From Balanoglossus misakiensis (taxonomy: Eukaryota; Hemichordata), in assembly GCA_040954595.2 (NCBI GenBank), contig CM082580.2, positions 7,254,001 to 7,318,000 of the forward strand: a DNA stretch of 64,000 nucleotides, given 5' to 3'. Shown one piece after another: positions 12,201-24,844 of the stretch. A program made the translations under genes and the position numbers. The notes under the pieces are model-generated. The model ran no database searches. It saw only the letters and a program-made list of their open reading frames with translations, and was not told the DNA's origin. Positions within the stretch are counted from its first letter, which is position 1; every line of letters begins with the position of its first letter.

Positions 12201-14763
12201 AAAAACCTTTTTTTCAGGCAAAGGCCCCGACCCAATCGACATTGAATTTCTCACAAATTAGGTTTGACCCTGTAAAGAGCACCAGTAAATCTTTTTCTCA
12301 TGGTCTGGGTGAACCATTTATTTGACATGTCTGAAATTTGGCAGTTTGCTAGTTTTTGTTTTTTTAATTAGAGTATTTTCATGTTATCTCATACTTCATG
12401 TTATCTCATACATTGGGTATGTACTATTCCTTATCAAAGCTACCATATAACAATTATTGTATATGTTCAGGCCCCTGGAAATAACCATACATGCTAGGAT
12501 GGCAGCGCAAGGCTCTTCTGGCAAACCTACCTTCCCCAGCAAGTCAATAAAATACTGCCAGATGTGAAGGACGTAGAGTTCTTGTCTACTCTCAAAGAAC
12601 TTGGTCATTTCCTGAATGAAGAGCCCCTTCAGGTCCGGCACAAGCGTCTTCACTATTTCCTGCTGGTGGGCCATCAGCGCCGGAAAGCCCAGCTTCATGG
12701 CATGCGCCGCTCTTTCCCGGATTTTATGAGCCGAGTGCAGGAGGAGCGGGTACACCAAGCCGCTCCATCTCAGGGTGTGGGTTTTCATCGTTTCTGGCAA
12801 CTGCTCCAGCAACCTGAAATTGCGGGTGGGGAAAATTCGATTCAGTGTGACACGGGTTTGACATGATTTCCAAAATGTTTGCAAAGATTTGTCTCTGGAC
12901 ATTCAATTTTACCAGCCAATCGATATCACTATATTGATTGAGAGTACTTTACACGGGGGTTCGTGTATTTGACATTCATAATCCTTGGACTTCCCAGGAC
13001 CTCATATGTACTTTTTGTCAGGGAGTTTTTGAGGTCAATTTTTCAGCTTTTTTTCCCAGGAGGATAAAATCTTGAAGAATATACATGTGCACACACAAAT
13101 ACTTCAAATTTCATATTTGATGGAGTTACATGCTACAGGGAGTACAACAGAAAACAGTGAAGTTGAAAGACTAGAAAAATACAGGAAGTAATGTTTTCTT
13201 TCAAGTACAAGGCGGGCACTCACTTAATTATGGCGTTGATAGATTCATGCTCCACAGCCATCGACTGGTATCTGCCCTCCACAAGAACATGCTCTATTGC
13301 ACAAAGTATGCTGTGAAGCTGTGGGGCAAATGAAATCATCGAGAAAATTCTACTAAGTTACAGAAACTTAGAAATGGTCCAACACTAAGCACTACAGCAC
13401 TGCTAACTAGTACTGCGGTAGTTCAGTAATCACTGACTGTCAATGCACTTAGTTTTTACTTTGCGGCAACTCACCTCACTCTTGATGACATCATCTTGAA
13501 AGTTTTGTTTGGCAATGCACCACAGCGCCCTGGTGCAAGTACACTTGTCGGACGTCGCGAGAAGAGTGTTGCATAGAGCTGAAAATTAGAGAAAATCGGC
13601 GTCAGTGTGTCTCCTGATATCGATTGGAACGAAAACAGCCATTTCATCAAGAAGACCCTCTGCAGCAAGACAACACTGAACTATTTTCTACGTTTGAACG
13701 ACTCCCTATTCATTAATTTGAAGACTACCAGAATGTTCCGTTCTACACAAATCGCTGCTCACACCACCTTCCACGGAAGCACGCAAGACTTACCTTTCAA
13801 AAGTGACGTGGCATCTTTCTGTGAAAAGGCTCTGGAGAAAAAAACAGAAAACAATTTAATGTTTCTGATTTCACTTCTCGTATCTACTGGGATCTTACAA
13901 AATGACAATTCTTTAGACAGCTTACAGCTTGCAGGCCATTTTGTTTCTCATTGATTCTCCCTATACCCAGGAGTCGTAGGTAATCCTGTCCTGTAAATAG
14001 GGCTTTTACCAATCAGACTATGGTGGAAGTATACGACAAAACTCCACAAATTATACGGCCAGAACACCAAAAATACTGCCACGATTTGTCGTTAACCAAC
14101 ATTTTCAAATAAATATTTTTATTTTCGCAACCCTCTTGCGACGGCTGTTTCTGGTAATACCTTGAGATGTCTTGATGGTGGATACAAAATCCCAGCGCCT
14201 GGAGAGAGGCCTGGGAAAGCTCTGCACTGCTGGCTATCATATCCCTCTGGTACACAGATACCAGGTTGGTGGTCTTCTGGCAAATTTCCTTGGACATAAC
14301 TTCCTTAGCGTCATTTCTAAGACGACTGAGAACAAAAAATAGACAGCAAACACGTTAAGAAGTCATTAACACTTTGAAACCTTATTTTCAAGAAAACATC
14401 AGTGATGTCATAGGTCAAAAGGGTCAAAGTTAAAACACTGTGTGATGTAATATAAGCACATTATCAGTGATCAAAGCACAAGCTTGCTCAATTACCAGCT
14501 TATGCATATTCATTAAATTCATCTATGCCAGAAATCGCGTCCCATGTACAGGCAGCTGTGAATACACACACCAGGTATCAAGTTCACAGGATCCCTTGGC
14601 TTCAAGTAAAACAATGACTTCTGAGAATGATTCCCCACTTGACTTACTCTGTGAGTGTTAGATATGCATCCACTCTGTCATCCACCACTGACTTGTCATC
14701 TTCCAGAGTTTCCAGCAAGGGTGATAGGCCGCTGCTGAAACTGCCTTCAACTGTCACCATCAT
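257..14763 (-). CDS. RIF1: RIF1, replication timing and DNA repair regulator (3' end beyond window)
   Basis: RIF1 recruits protein phosphatase 1 to chromatin, sets replication timing and steers break repair. I assembled 29 coding exons: 14763-14648, 14325-14161, 13831-13794, 13578-13475, 13318-13224, 12813-12531, 12137-11998, 11856-11705, 11393-11267, 11039-10860, 10637-10527, 10356-10199, 9876-9793, 9598-9528, 9270-9090, 8952-8848, 8578-8429, 8311-8212, 8061-7913, 7771-7611, 7438-7190, 6924-6819, 6582-6340, 6086-5920, 5548-1969, 1627-1457, 1180-1049, 879-737, 335-257. About 2500 codons are visible, near the vertebrate length. The first ~1000 residues are HEAT-like helices with landmark strings such as LKTWSELYRTFARCAAL and FWNATFA. 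One 3.6 kb exon encodes a disordered acidic/basic region with two AT-hooks. PP1-docking GILK and RVSF follow, then the C-terminal GLGQLVRARKIHTVG block. The start is chosen by homology (SPLLETLEDDKS close to the Met). The last exons lie off the window edge. All junction phases agree except at exon 12137-11998. Confidence 0.96.
1252..1312. repeat. GAT/GGT microsatellite in a RIF1 intron
   Basis: Imperfect trinucleotide array of GAT with a GGT block, in the intron between RIF1 exons 1627-1457 and 1180-1049. A poly-C/poly-A tract follows at 1339-1363. No function is implied. Confidence 0.9.
1969..5548 (-). CDS. RIF1: RIF1 giant exon (intrinsically disordered region)
   Basis: A single 3.58 kb exon inside RIF1, the counterpart of the very long exon known in vertebrate RIF1. 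It is flanked by a polypyrimidine-AG acceptor and a GTGAGG donor and keeps phase with both neighbours. The product is rich in E, D, K, S and T, with many SQ/TQ and SP/TP sites that could be kinase targets (inference). It holds an early RVSF (KRVSFSGL, around 5365-5395), two AT-hook cores (KRGRPP near 3945-3975 and KPGRPPKG near 3690-3725), acidic imperfect repeats built on EDGNxGDST (about 2940-3190), and near its end GGGILKRK, the probable equivalent of the SILK motif. Confidence 0.93.
5718..5770 (+). mobile_element. TTAA-type MITE, left-end fragment
   Basis: TTAACCCCCAGTTGCCTCT followed by GTCCAACTTTACCACAG matches the left half of the 36844 element after a short deletion of its CTTTCAC segment. 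It lies in the intron between RIF1 exons 6086-5920 and 5548-1969. Confidence 0.5.
7856..7885. repeat. ATC microsatellite in a RIF1 intron
   Basis: About ten ATC units just beyond the donor of RIF1 exon 8061-7913, inside the intron. A simple-sequence repeat with no further signal. Confidence 0.85.
9331..9424 (-). mobile_element. Short TTAA-type MITE, near full length
   Basis: A ~90 bp element in a RIF1 intron. It starts with ACCCTTTCACC and ends with GGGGGTGACAGTG followed by TTAA. It matches the reverse complement of the copy at 36844-36936 along its whole length, with scattered differences. TTAA at the border and terminal inverted repeats suggest a piggyBac-type non-autonomous element (inference). 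Confidence 0.65.
10110..10145 (-). mobile_element. Possible degenerate MITE fragment
   Basis: TTGACCCCTTTTACCAGAATGG and the following GATCCACCA resemble the CCCTTTCACCACAATGG end of the 9331 copy. It is short and diverged, so the call is tentative. Confidence 0.35.
10798..10834 (+). mobile_element. TTAA-type MITE, right-end fragment
   Basis: Carries GGGTTTGGACTGAACCAT and then TTGTGAAAGGGTTAA. This matches the right half of the 36844 element and ends in an intact TTAA. The left half is lost or diverged. Confidence 0.6.
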
Positions 14764-15564
14764 TTTGAAGACCGGCACTACCAATCGCTCAGGTCTGAAG
14801 GTGATCAGACCAGGGATTGACGATAATTAGCCAATTACCCAGTAGCACTCATTCAAATGCCTAGGGGGGAAACGAGAAAAGGTTATTTTACTAGTTCAAG
14901 TAGTTGTAGGCGGGGTTCGTGTTGTTATGATGAATGTCCCACTCCCATCCCAGGGCTTCCTGACAAAACAAAGGATGTGCCCATTGAGATGAAGCACAAG
15001 GCTAGTTGGGTTTGACGTACCAAACGTTTCAATTTGATGAAGTTGGCAAAGCATGGAAATTTTCAATACATCAGCAATGTACGTGTATTACACAATCAAA
15101 GAAAGGTAATAGAGGCCACGCTGATATTGTGATATGTTTCATGTTCAGACAAACTTGCGCATTTCCTTCCTCGCTTCCATCATTCTATATTCGTAAATGT
15201 AAACTGGTCATGAAACTGCATGCAGTTTCCTATCACACGGTGTAATCGTCGGTTGGAACATTATGATCGTAATGCCAATCTCCACCGAAAACGCGCCAAA
15301 AAGTCATGTGGATGTTTACCCTCCAACACCGACGGCCATTTTGTCTTGGTTGACCGATTGAGAGTCGCGGAATCTATGATCCTCCGCGACGGTGAAATAG
15401 TTTGAACTTGAATGACCTAACAAATACATGGCTTAAATGCACACAACCTGAGATGTTCGACTTACCAAAGTGCTCTAAGTCGCCTCAGGTAGCCTATTAT
15501 GAGTATGAAATATAACGAACACTGTATGCACAGTTCACATATACACGTACAATCACAAGCATAC

Positions 15565-15653
15565 CTGCCACAATGACAAGCCTGTGCCTTTGCAATGCCC
15601 GGATTTCGCGCGAAGTGACGTCACGAGATACGCGCGAAAACGTGTTTGGCGCT
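15565..15653 (-). promoter_or_regulatory. RIF1: Putative RIF1 promoter and 5' UTR exon with E2F and CRE sites
   Basis: Visible sites: TTTCGCGC (15604-15611), the palindromic CRE TGACGTCA (15616-15623), GCGCGAAA (15632-15639) and TTTGGCGC (15645-15652), all within 50 bp. Just downstream on the minus strand, GTGGCAG/GTATGC around 15565 makes a good donor that could join to the acceptor CTTCAG at 14795, giving a non-coding first exon before the ATG at 14763. The short leader contains no ATG. E2F sites fit an S-phase gene such as RIF1. The transcription start itself is inferred. Confidence 0.6.
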
Positions 15654-16304
15654 ATGGACGCTGGGATTTTGGGTCAAAGGTTGTCATTTGAGGTCACATC
15701 CACACCGCGGTTATTTGAGGTCATTTTCCACCTGACCAGCTTCCTAACTCGGTGTAACTGGGCGGATCATTCAAAAGTGTTTTATATGAGACTGCATCAA
15801 CATTCTCATGCCGCATGAAACGACACACACACGTCAAACACGTACACACACACACAAGCGATCCCCCAGTGATCCCCACAATCCTAACTTCGAGTGTGCG
15901 CCCCCACCGGCCAAAAATCACACTTGGTCCGACGCGATGCGACGTCTATCTAAAATACGGAGGTCGTTCTAGCCTTAAAAAGTTTAGGATGCGGAATTTT
16001 AACATGAAACGGGAAATTTTATTTCTCAGATCACGAATAAACACAAAGATATGTTGTGTCGATCCCTGACAATCGGGAATAGCCTTAATGGAAGGGCCAC
16101 TGAGAGACTCCGAGTCAGAATCAATTACGGACTGAGTAGCTGAAGAGTAGGCCTATTGTAAACGCAATTGTATTGATTATACCGTGGCATCTTGTAAAAC
16201 GGGTCATCACTGAACACGAACCTGAAGAAAAACAATCATAGTAACTTTCATTTCGTTCGGAGAACGCGTAAGGGTAAAGGAAAGAAGTCAGTTATAAATG
16301 CGTT
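15654..16304. other. Intergenic, RIF1 promoter to CBR copy A 3' end
   Basis: No exon, RNA gene or clear transposon was recognised. It contains a short CA-rich stretch (about 15830-15857). The left side lies upstream of RIF1; the right side runs into the 3' UTR of the carbonyl reductase gene. Confidence 0.5.
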
Positions 16305-16316
16305 TTTATTTTATTG
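16305..16316 (-). terminator. Polyadenylation signal of CBR copy A
   Basis: Two overlapping AATAAA motifs on the minus strand (TTTATTTTATTG on the plus strand), about 100 bp past the stop codon at 16417. Confidence 0.6.
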
Positions 16317-16416
16317 TAAATTACATGAGGCGAAACCTGACATTCACAATTCATCGTTTTCAATCATGGATGCATGCTGCCAGAATAGAACTGCTCACGG
16401 TCCGGCCTGGTCTCGT

Positions 16417-19319
16417 TCACACCACCACCAGACGTGTATAATTGTGTTTATCCCGCCATTCTATTTCCTCCTTGGTTTCCAGTAGCAGCTGACCCTGCGG
16501 ACTTCCAGCATTTGGTGGCAGCAACGCCAGATATACGATGATTTCTGCGCCCTCGTCGACAGTTCTGCCGCCAGAGAAACTCGTCAGGGCAGTGTGCACT
16601 TTGTTCGGACAGCACTGTAACGATACATGTAAATACGATACGATTATGATTTAAATAGCGAAAAAATGAAAAGTTGTTCACAGGCGCTTAAACACTAGAG
16701 TGCTTGATGCTGAACGAATGTTTATAAATGATAAGAGCGAGTGAACAAAACTCGCCTCAACCAATCCAGACTATAACAATTCAACTGGATATAAACTAAC
16801 GGGACATATCATTGGTTTGCTGATGAACTGATGCATGTTCGCGTTAAACGCTAACACAGTTTTATAGGGGAGTCAGCTAACATAACCAACAAGGCGCTGG
16901 TTATTTGTTAAGACAGTTCCCTGCAGCACGATTTCGTTTCGATTTCACTCACAATATTTATCAAGATGTCCTCCCTGGGATCGTCTTTCAGCTGACAAGC
17001 GTACATCCACGTGAGTAACAAGATGCCCGTCTTGGTCACCGAGTAGGCAGTGCTGTTCCATCCTCTCTCCAGATGTTGACCTTCGTTGGCGTCCCTGCAA
17101 GAAAACACAACAGGTGACTGAATCGGGCTAGGCCGCTCCACAAGGCCACTTTCATGACACCTATGACTCGGGGATATTGCTGGTGTGAGTTTATCATTTC
17201 GAGTTAAAACTGTAACTGTCGACCATTCTAGTTTCTACTGAATGTGTGCAAATTCATCTTGGAAAAAAATCGAATTTCTGTCAGTTACAATAACGCTCAC
17301 ACGTTCGTGAGTTCCGGAACTCAAGAAGTACACCGCACGTTTTTCTTCTGTGTGAGTTTATTATTGGACAAGCTTTCGAGATTTAGTCGGCTTCTCGTGG
17401 CAATCGTCAAAACCTAAAAAAAAACGTTATGGTATCCTCTCTGAACGACGTACATACCTCACAAATTCCTCCATCAATTCCACGAGCTTTGCCTCCGTGA
17501 TGTCGGGCGATCTGAATCTGTCGGCAAGATCTGGGCTGATTTCATTGAGAATCCTGGCTCCGCTTCGACCACCAACTTCAACGATCCTGTGGAAGATTTT
17601 GGGGGAAGATGACAACTAAGGGATTGGCCATTTAAATCTGGGAGGGGTGTTAGCAGACAATTCTACGAAAACGTTTTCCAGTACAGCAGAAAAAGCAAAT
17701 TGTTAACCACAGCAGTATATGTAAATGTGTGTCACAGCTTACCTTCCATGCGACTTGACGATGGGAAACAATAATTTGTACACGTTGTATCTGCCGTAGA
17801 AATTTAACTTGACCGTATTGGTCGCCTGTTCGCCAAACGGGACTGTACTTTTGACCTGAGAGAGGGGGGGGAGAGGGAGAGAGAGAGAAATACATTATCT
17901 GGTCATCAATTAGTACTTTACACGTATCATATACAGGTGATCAGTGGCGTCGATTGAGGCCCAATCGCAGATGATTTTAATAGTCTAGACTAAGTTTTGG
18001 ATAAAGGCCTACCTTATAAGCTATGCCCGCATTGTCAACCAACACGTCAATCCCTCCGTAATTTTCGACAAAGTGTTTCTTTATGCGCTCGACACTTTCG
18101 ACGGAAGTGACGTCCAGCTGGTGAAACTTGGGAGCCAAACCTTCCTTTTCAAGTTCTCTGACGGCATCTTCGCCGCGCTCAGCGTTCCGCGCAGTCAGAT
18201 AGACATCGCCGTCGAATTCTTTGCACAACGCCCTCACGACAGCGAATCCGATTCCCCGGTTGGACCCGGTCACCTGCAAAGAGCATGCATGCATGTGACA
18301 TCAATGTTTTATACACAGAGTTGTCATTTCATGAAGAAATTTCATTGACCATGCGTTTATTGCTGGAGGTTACCCCTCGAATACCGATCAGTCGGCGGAC
18401 ATTCGAGTTTCCTTTTCATCACATGCAGATGTCCAGTCTAGGAAATGTGAACCGACTTGCCGACAGGGGGCATCACTCCCACAATCCTAGTATTGCCCCC
18501 TTTTGACCAGTTCAACTCATCATGGCCTGTGAGGAAGAGATGGGTTGGGTATTTAACTGGGATATGGAAAATCTGCTATCGTACGTGTTGAAACGGTGTT
18601 CGTGTATTTATAGCACCGCAAGAGAAGGATCCACGTGGTTTCTGAAAATCGAGCATCAACGATTGCACCAACCGTGGTGAATATGCAATCAAAAGCGCTC
18701 TCAGGCTCTTTATCAGCGTTACCTAACGTTATATCATTTCTACCGACTGCGGTTACATCGACTTGTAAACCAGTCTGAGATCTTTTGTTTCTGACCGCAG
18801 CTACCTCCACGGTGGAAAGCACTGGCCGTGCCAACAATGAACACAACGGACGTCGACTTGTTATATCTGCTCACCAATGGATAAATTTAGATACAAACCT
18901 TTTAAACTAAACAGAAATGGCTAAGTGACTCACGCACATACCATGGACCCTATGAAGCATGATCACACGCATACCAGAATATAACACAATATTCTAACAT
19001 TTATAGTTTCCACACAATACCTACTGCAAAGTAAAACCGTTTATTGCACTGTATCTACTCAGATCTTCTCAGATTTACCCATTATTACATTATCTATCTT
19101 ATTTACATAAGAATGAATGACGCGATCAGTCATTCACGACGCAAGTGGTAGTGACTATTGTTTGATGGGAACCGACTTCTCAACGCCCAGAAGTAGCCAC
19201 GTGTCGGTTTGGCCGGCTACCAGGCACGTTACCCAGTCGCCGCACAAAAGCAATGTACGTCACGATATCCTACAATACCAATACACACTTACCATGGCGA
19301 CGCGTCTACTTGATTCCAT
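16417..19319 (-). CDS. CBR1: Carbonyl reductase 1-like SDR, copy A
   Basis: An NADPH-dependent short-chain dehydrogenase/reductase of the monomeric cytosolic CBR1 type, which reduces carbonyls and quinones. Six exons: 19319-19293, 18273-18013, 17855-17743, 17586-17458, 17094-16953, 16614-16417, in phase, 288 aa plus stop against 277 in human CBR1. Exon 1 gives MESSRRVAM and exon 2 continues VTGSNRGIG, the TGxxxGIG cofactor motif. NAGIAYK, the structural Asn in LNFYG, the catalytic YxxxK (AYSVTK) and CCPNKV follow. Human CBR1 has VSS with the catalytic serine; here an ungapped alignment gives VGG (exon 4, VEVGGRSG). The overall CBR1-family call is firm. Whether the enzyme is fully active is uncertain. 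A tandem paralogue lies about 1 kb upstream on the same strand. Confidence 0.93.
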
Positions 19320-19736
19320 CGCTGATTCACCGCTGTCTTAAACCTTAAAAAATACGCCAAACCAGCAAGCGAAGAAGAAGACACCGGTCCTGGGTCTAGT
19401 TCAGGTCAGGGAATTTGTCCACAGACAGTCAAATGCATTGTGTATGGTCGTATCGCGTAACACGTTTTGACTGCAATGAATGAGACTCTACCATTTTGCT
19501 ATGGGGCCGACAATTGAACAAGTCGGTGCACGATCGGGGCCGCGGATACACTTATGGGCAATGATCAGATCCCGTCTTTCTTTTTCCCGTGATCACACCA
19601 ACGTCCGTCTGAATGAGGCTTCTGTCCGCCACCCAAACCACAGCACCACCGACCATGCATGCCAAACCACAACAGTCTGTCATCAAAGTACATAGTACAT
19701 CATGGACGTCACAATTGGGCAGAAGAGGGTTTTACT

Positions 19737-19844
19737 TTCATTCATTCATTCATTCATTCATTCATTCATTCATTCATTCATTCATTCATTCATTCATTCA
19801 TTCATTCATTCATTCATTCATTCATTCATTCATTCATTCATTCT
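19737..19844. repeat. TTCA tetranucleotide microsatellite
   Basis: About 27 nearly perfect TTCA units between the two carbonyl reductase genes. Open frames across it are artefacts that read as repeated FIHS. Confidence 0.97.
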
Positions 19845-20280
19845 TTCTGTCTTTCTTTTATTGCCTCATTTTGAAAAAGGAAATGCATTTTGTGCCAGAG
19901 AAATGGCAAATACACAATGCATATCTAATATTTACAGTGGCAATACGGAGCAAGTTAAATAGATTAACGATTATCGCGAAAAGCTACAGTACAACAAGAA
20001 GGTCATTCACAGAAAATATTTCATGGGGACCTGGTATTATTCACGTCGAGAAAAAGTCACGTTTTTATGGCGCTGGCACTATTTCTCAGGCTAATGAGGG
20101 CATTAAAACTCGGAGAAACCGCTCAGATAGTTCTGTCAACCTACATGTAGGTCAACTTGGAGATCTTTCAAATTACCGTTCTTCTTTCGCTTGTCGGTAA
20201 TTGGTCAGGGTTTTACAGTAAGTCCTTTAGCGGAACAAACAACAAAAACCGTACTTGACAATGTTGTGCGCCTCCTACCC

Positions 20281-21002
20281 TCAGCGGGACTGATCTTCGA
20301 GTTGTCTTCGCCACCTCGGCGTTTTGATGCGCGTGTAATTGTCATTATCGCGCCATTCCACTTGCTGCTTGGTCTCCAACAGAAATTGGCCCTGCGGACC
20401 GCCAGCATTTGGTGGCAGTAGCGCCAGGTACGTCATGAGCTCTGCTGCCTCGTCGGTTGTTTTCAAGTTGCTGTCGAAGTTGTTCATTTCAGTCCGCACG
20501 CCGCCCGGACAGCACTGTGGTGAGATTTAAGCGAATTGAAAAATTAGAGTGCTTGAAATGTATGATGAGTCGGGCAGTTAAAACATTTCAGCATCGGTGT
20601 GACGCAGCTTACAGTGGTTGCCAACACTGAGTGCATTTTTCTCCATATTATCAGAGAGCAAAGTCTTGCGAAAGATGGAGTGTCCGAATTCTAATGGAAG
20701 ACGCTCACTTGGCACCTGCGCAAGACAAAAGACACTGTTGTCGTATTAAAGAGGTCGCAGTTTACGACGATGCACTGAAGATTCAGATTCAGAAAACTGA
20801 CATCTCCAAAAGAAAGCGCACTCACAGCGTTGATCAATATGTCCTCCCTGGGATCACCCTGCAATCGACGAGCATACATCCACGTGAGTACCAGGATACC
20901 TGCCTTAGTCAACGAATACGCAGTGGTTCTCCAACCTCTCTCCTCGTCCTTTCCCATCTTGGCGTCCCTGCGAGAAATATTAATACGCACAAGAGTCTAT
21001 GC

Positions 21003-21079
<77 letters not shown>

Positions 21080-22556
21080 CCATCATCATTATCATCGTCG
21101 TCAAAATATCCATTGTGTTGTTTTTTAACATTTCCCGATCTTCTCTGATAAAAGTTGCGTCTTTTCAAATATCTTGCTGGTTGCTCAAATGGACATAACT
21201 GGGACTGCAAATGACTAGAGACACACAAATAATTATAACTCCTGGTCTGATATGATACCCGGTACGCATGCGTACGTACCTTACGAATTCCTCCATCAGT
21301 TCAACGAGTTTCTCTTCATTGACGTCGGGAGATCTAAACCTGGCGGCAATCTTGGGTTCTATTTCGTTGAGAATCCACGCCCCGCTTCGACCACCAAGTT
21401 CAACAATCCTGTGATTATTAAAAATGAAAGCAGAGAGGTCGATCTTCAGGCCAGACCACAAGAAAGGCATCAATAGAAAAAAATATCGTAATGGATCTCT
21501 TACCTTCCGTGAGGTTTGACTATCGGAAATAATACTTTGTACACATTATATCTGCCGTAGAAATTTGTCTGGACCGTGTTCGTCGCCTGCTCTCCAAACG
21601 GCACTGAACTTCCGACCTATGACAATCGAAGGAAGTGCAACAGTATATTGAGAGAGAAACGCAGGTGGAAAAGGGACGAATATAACCAGGCAGTAGAACG
21701 CACTTGAAGAGAAAATGGCTACAATTACTACTGTAATTTTCTCTGTGGATTTAACAATGAGATTATGTCAATTTTAATTTCAAATTTGCTGAGTAATATA
21801 TATGAGTAATATATTTGAAGGTCACGGTGGAATGGTGCAAAACCGGATCTTACCTTATAAGATATGCCGGCATTATCAACCAACACATCAATCCCTCCGT
21901 AATTTTCGACAAAGTGTTTCTTTATGCGCTCGATACTTTCGACGGAAGTGACGTCCAGCTGGTGAAACTTGGGAGCCAAACCTTCCTTTTCAAGTTCTCC
22001 GACGGCATCTTCGCCGCGCCCTGCGTTCCGCGCAGTCAGATAGACATCGCCGTCGAATTCCTTGCACAACGCCCTCACGACAGCAAAGCCAATTCCCCGG
22101 TTGGCCCCGGTCACCTGCAAAAGATAATTTGAAATGTTCTGTCAAGAAACTATGGAAAGAAATGGTTGAATTAATAATCGCGTTTTTTTTTCGTTTTGGT
22201 AATGTCTCCGGAAAGAAACGTACCTCATCTATAGCGGAGGAAGCGCACCTTTTGTCGTTTGGCATCTGCAAGATAAGGTCACGGAGCGCTAGCCACTGAA
22301 TGACCGTAATCACCCGATGACCTCAGAGACGCCTCAAAGCACCGTCATAATATTAATAAGAGCTGCGCTTTCGGACATGTTATTTTTTTAAATACGATGT
22401 AAGATACGAAACAGTAATCTACGATACGACACGAAATTTTGGCTCCATGCCTTGGCTTACGAGAAGAAGAATCGTAGCCGGTGAAAATCACAAGCCTGAG
22501 CCTAAAACGTGGAAGAAGTCCATATTTACCATTGCGACTCTTGATCTGGGCTCCAT
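20281..22556 (-). CDS. CBR1: Carbonyl reductase 1-like SDR, copy B
   Basis: Tandem paralogue of copy A with the same six-exon layout: 22556-22530, 22114-21854, 21616-21504, 21408-21280, 20967-20826, 20514-20281, about 300 aa plus stop. Exon 1 reads MEPRSRVAM and splices to VTGANRGIG. NAGISYK, TNFYG, the AYSLTK active-site Tyr/Lys and CCPGGVRTEM are present; the last is closer to human CCPGWVRTDM than copy A is. The catalytic-serine position again reads VELGGRSG, so both copies share the change. The C-terminus runs about 12 residues past copy A with a basic tail. A small in-frame exon-like piece at about 22218-22260 was not used because it would break the first beta strand. The pair is probably a lineage-specific duplication. 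Confidence 0.92.
21004..21094. repeat. ATC microsatellite in a CBR copy B intron
   Basis: About 28 ATC units between exons 21408-21280 and 20967-20826. Copy A has none at this position, so it arose or was lost after duplication. Confidence 0.95.
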
Positions 22557-23193
22557 GATTTCCCGGTGGATATCGTCCGTGTATTAGCCAGCTGCAGCGG
22601 GCAGAGCGACACCCTTCCCGGATCTCTGCGGCGACGGTGGACCTGTGTCTGTCGCTCCCGTGAGCTTCAAACATGACCTGGGTACGGCCCTAAAGCGACT
22701 TCTCAAGTGAACCCACGTGCACAAACATATGCACGAGACAAACTATCCAAGGGACACCTGGTTAGGGTCTGTAGGTCGTGATCCCTTGTCGTTGTTTGTC
22801 CAAGAAAAAAACTAACTAAGCCCTTCATCTGGGTTGAAGGCACAGCTACCGTTCACCCTTGAATGTTTGACTGGCTACTTTTTTAAAAAGAAAAAAAAAT
22901 GTGCGTGGAAGGGTTTTTTGTTTGCCTAATAAAAATAGTGCCTTCAATTCCACAAAAATATAGTGGACTATTTTAACCTAGAAGAGATGATATAGGCGCT
23001 GGTATGATCATTTAAAATAGGTCAGAAAGTAATAAGCTCTCTTATCAAAGTTATGACTTACAATCAGTGTCCACGTATATAGTGCAATGGGTCGGAGGGA
23101 TGTTGGCTGCTCTAGTGGGGTGGAGCATTGGTCCGAACCGGGGGGGGGGGGGTGAATGAAAAATAAAATGCACAATTGTTGGTCTCTGGACAT
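22557..23193. other. Intergenic, upstream of CBR copy B
   Basis: Contains the presumed promoter of CBR copy B and the end of GPCR copy 1. Apart from a poly-G/C run near 23140 and poly-A stretches near 22890, I see nothing recognisable. Confidence 0.45.

Positions 23194-24844
<1,651 letters not shown>

Noticed and set aside
19613-20200. Open frame with repeated FIHS residues
   Set aside because: It is translation of the TTCA microsatellite, with no conserved sequence on either side.
22218-22260. 42 bp in-frame exon (MPNDKRCASSAIDE) as the first exon of CBR copy B
   Set aside because: It would put AIDE before VTG, whereas the fold needs a hydrophobic strand. The exon at 22530-22556 (MEPRSRVAM) matches copy A exactly in length and position.
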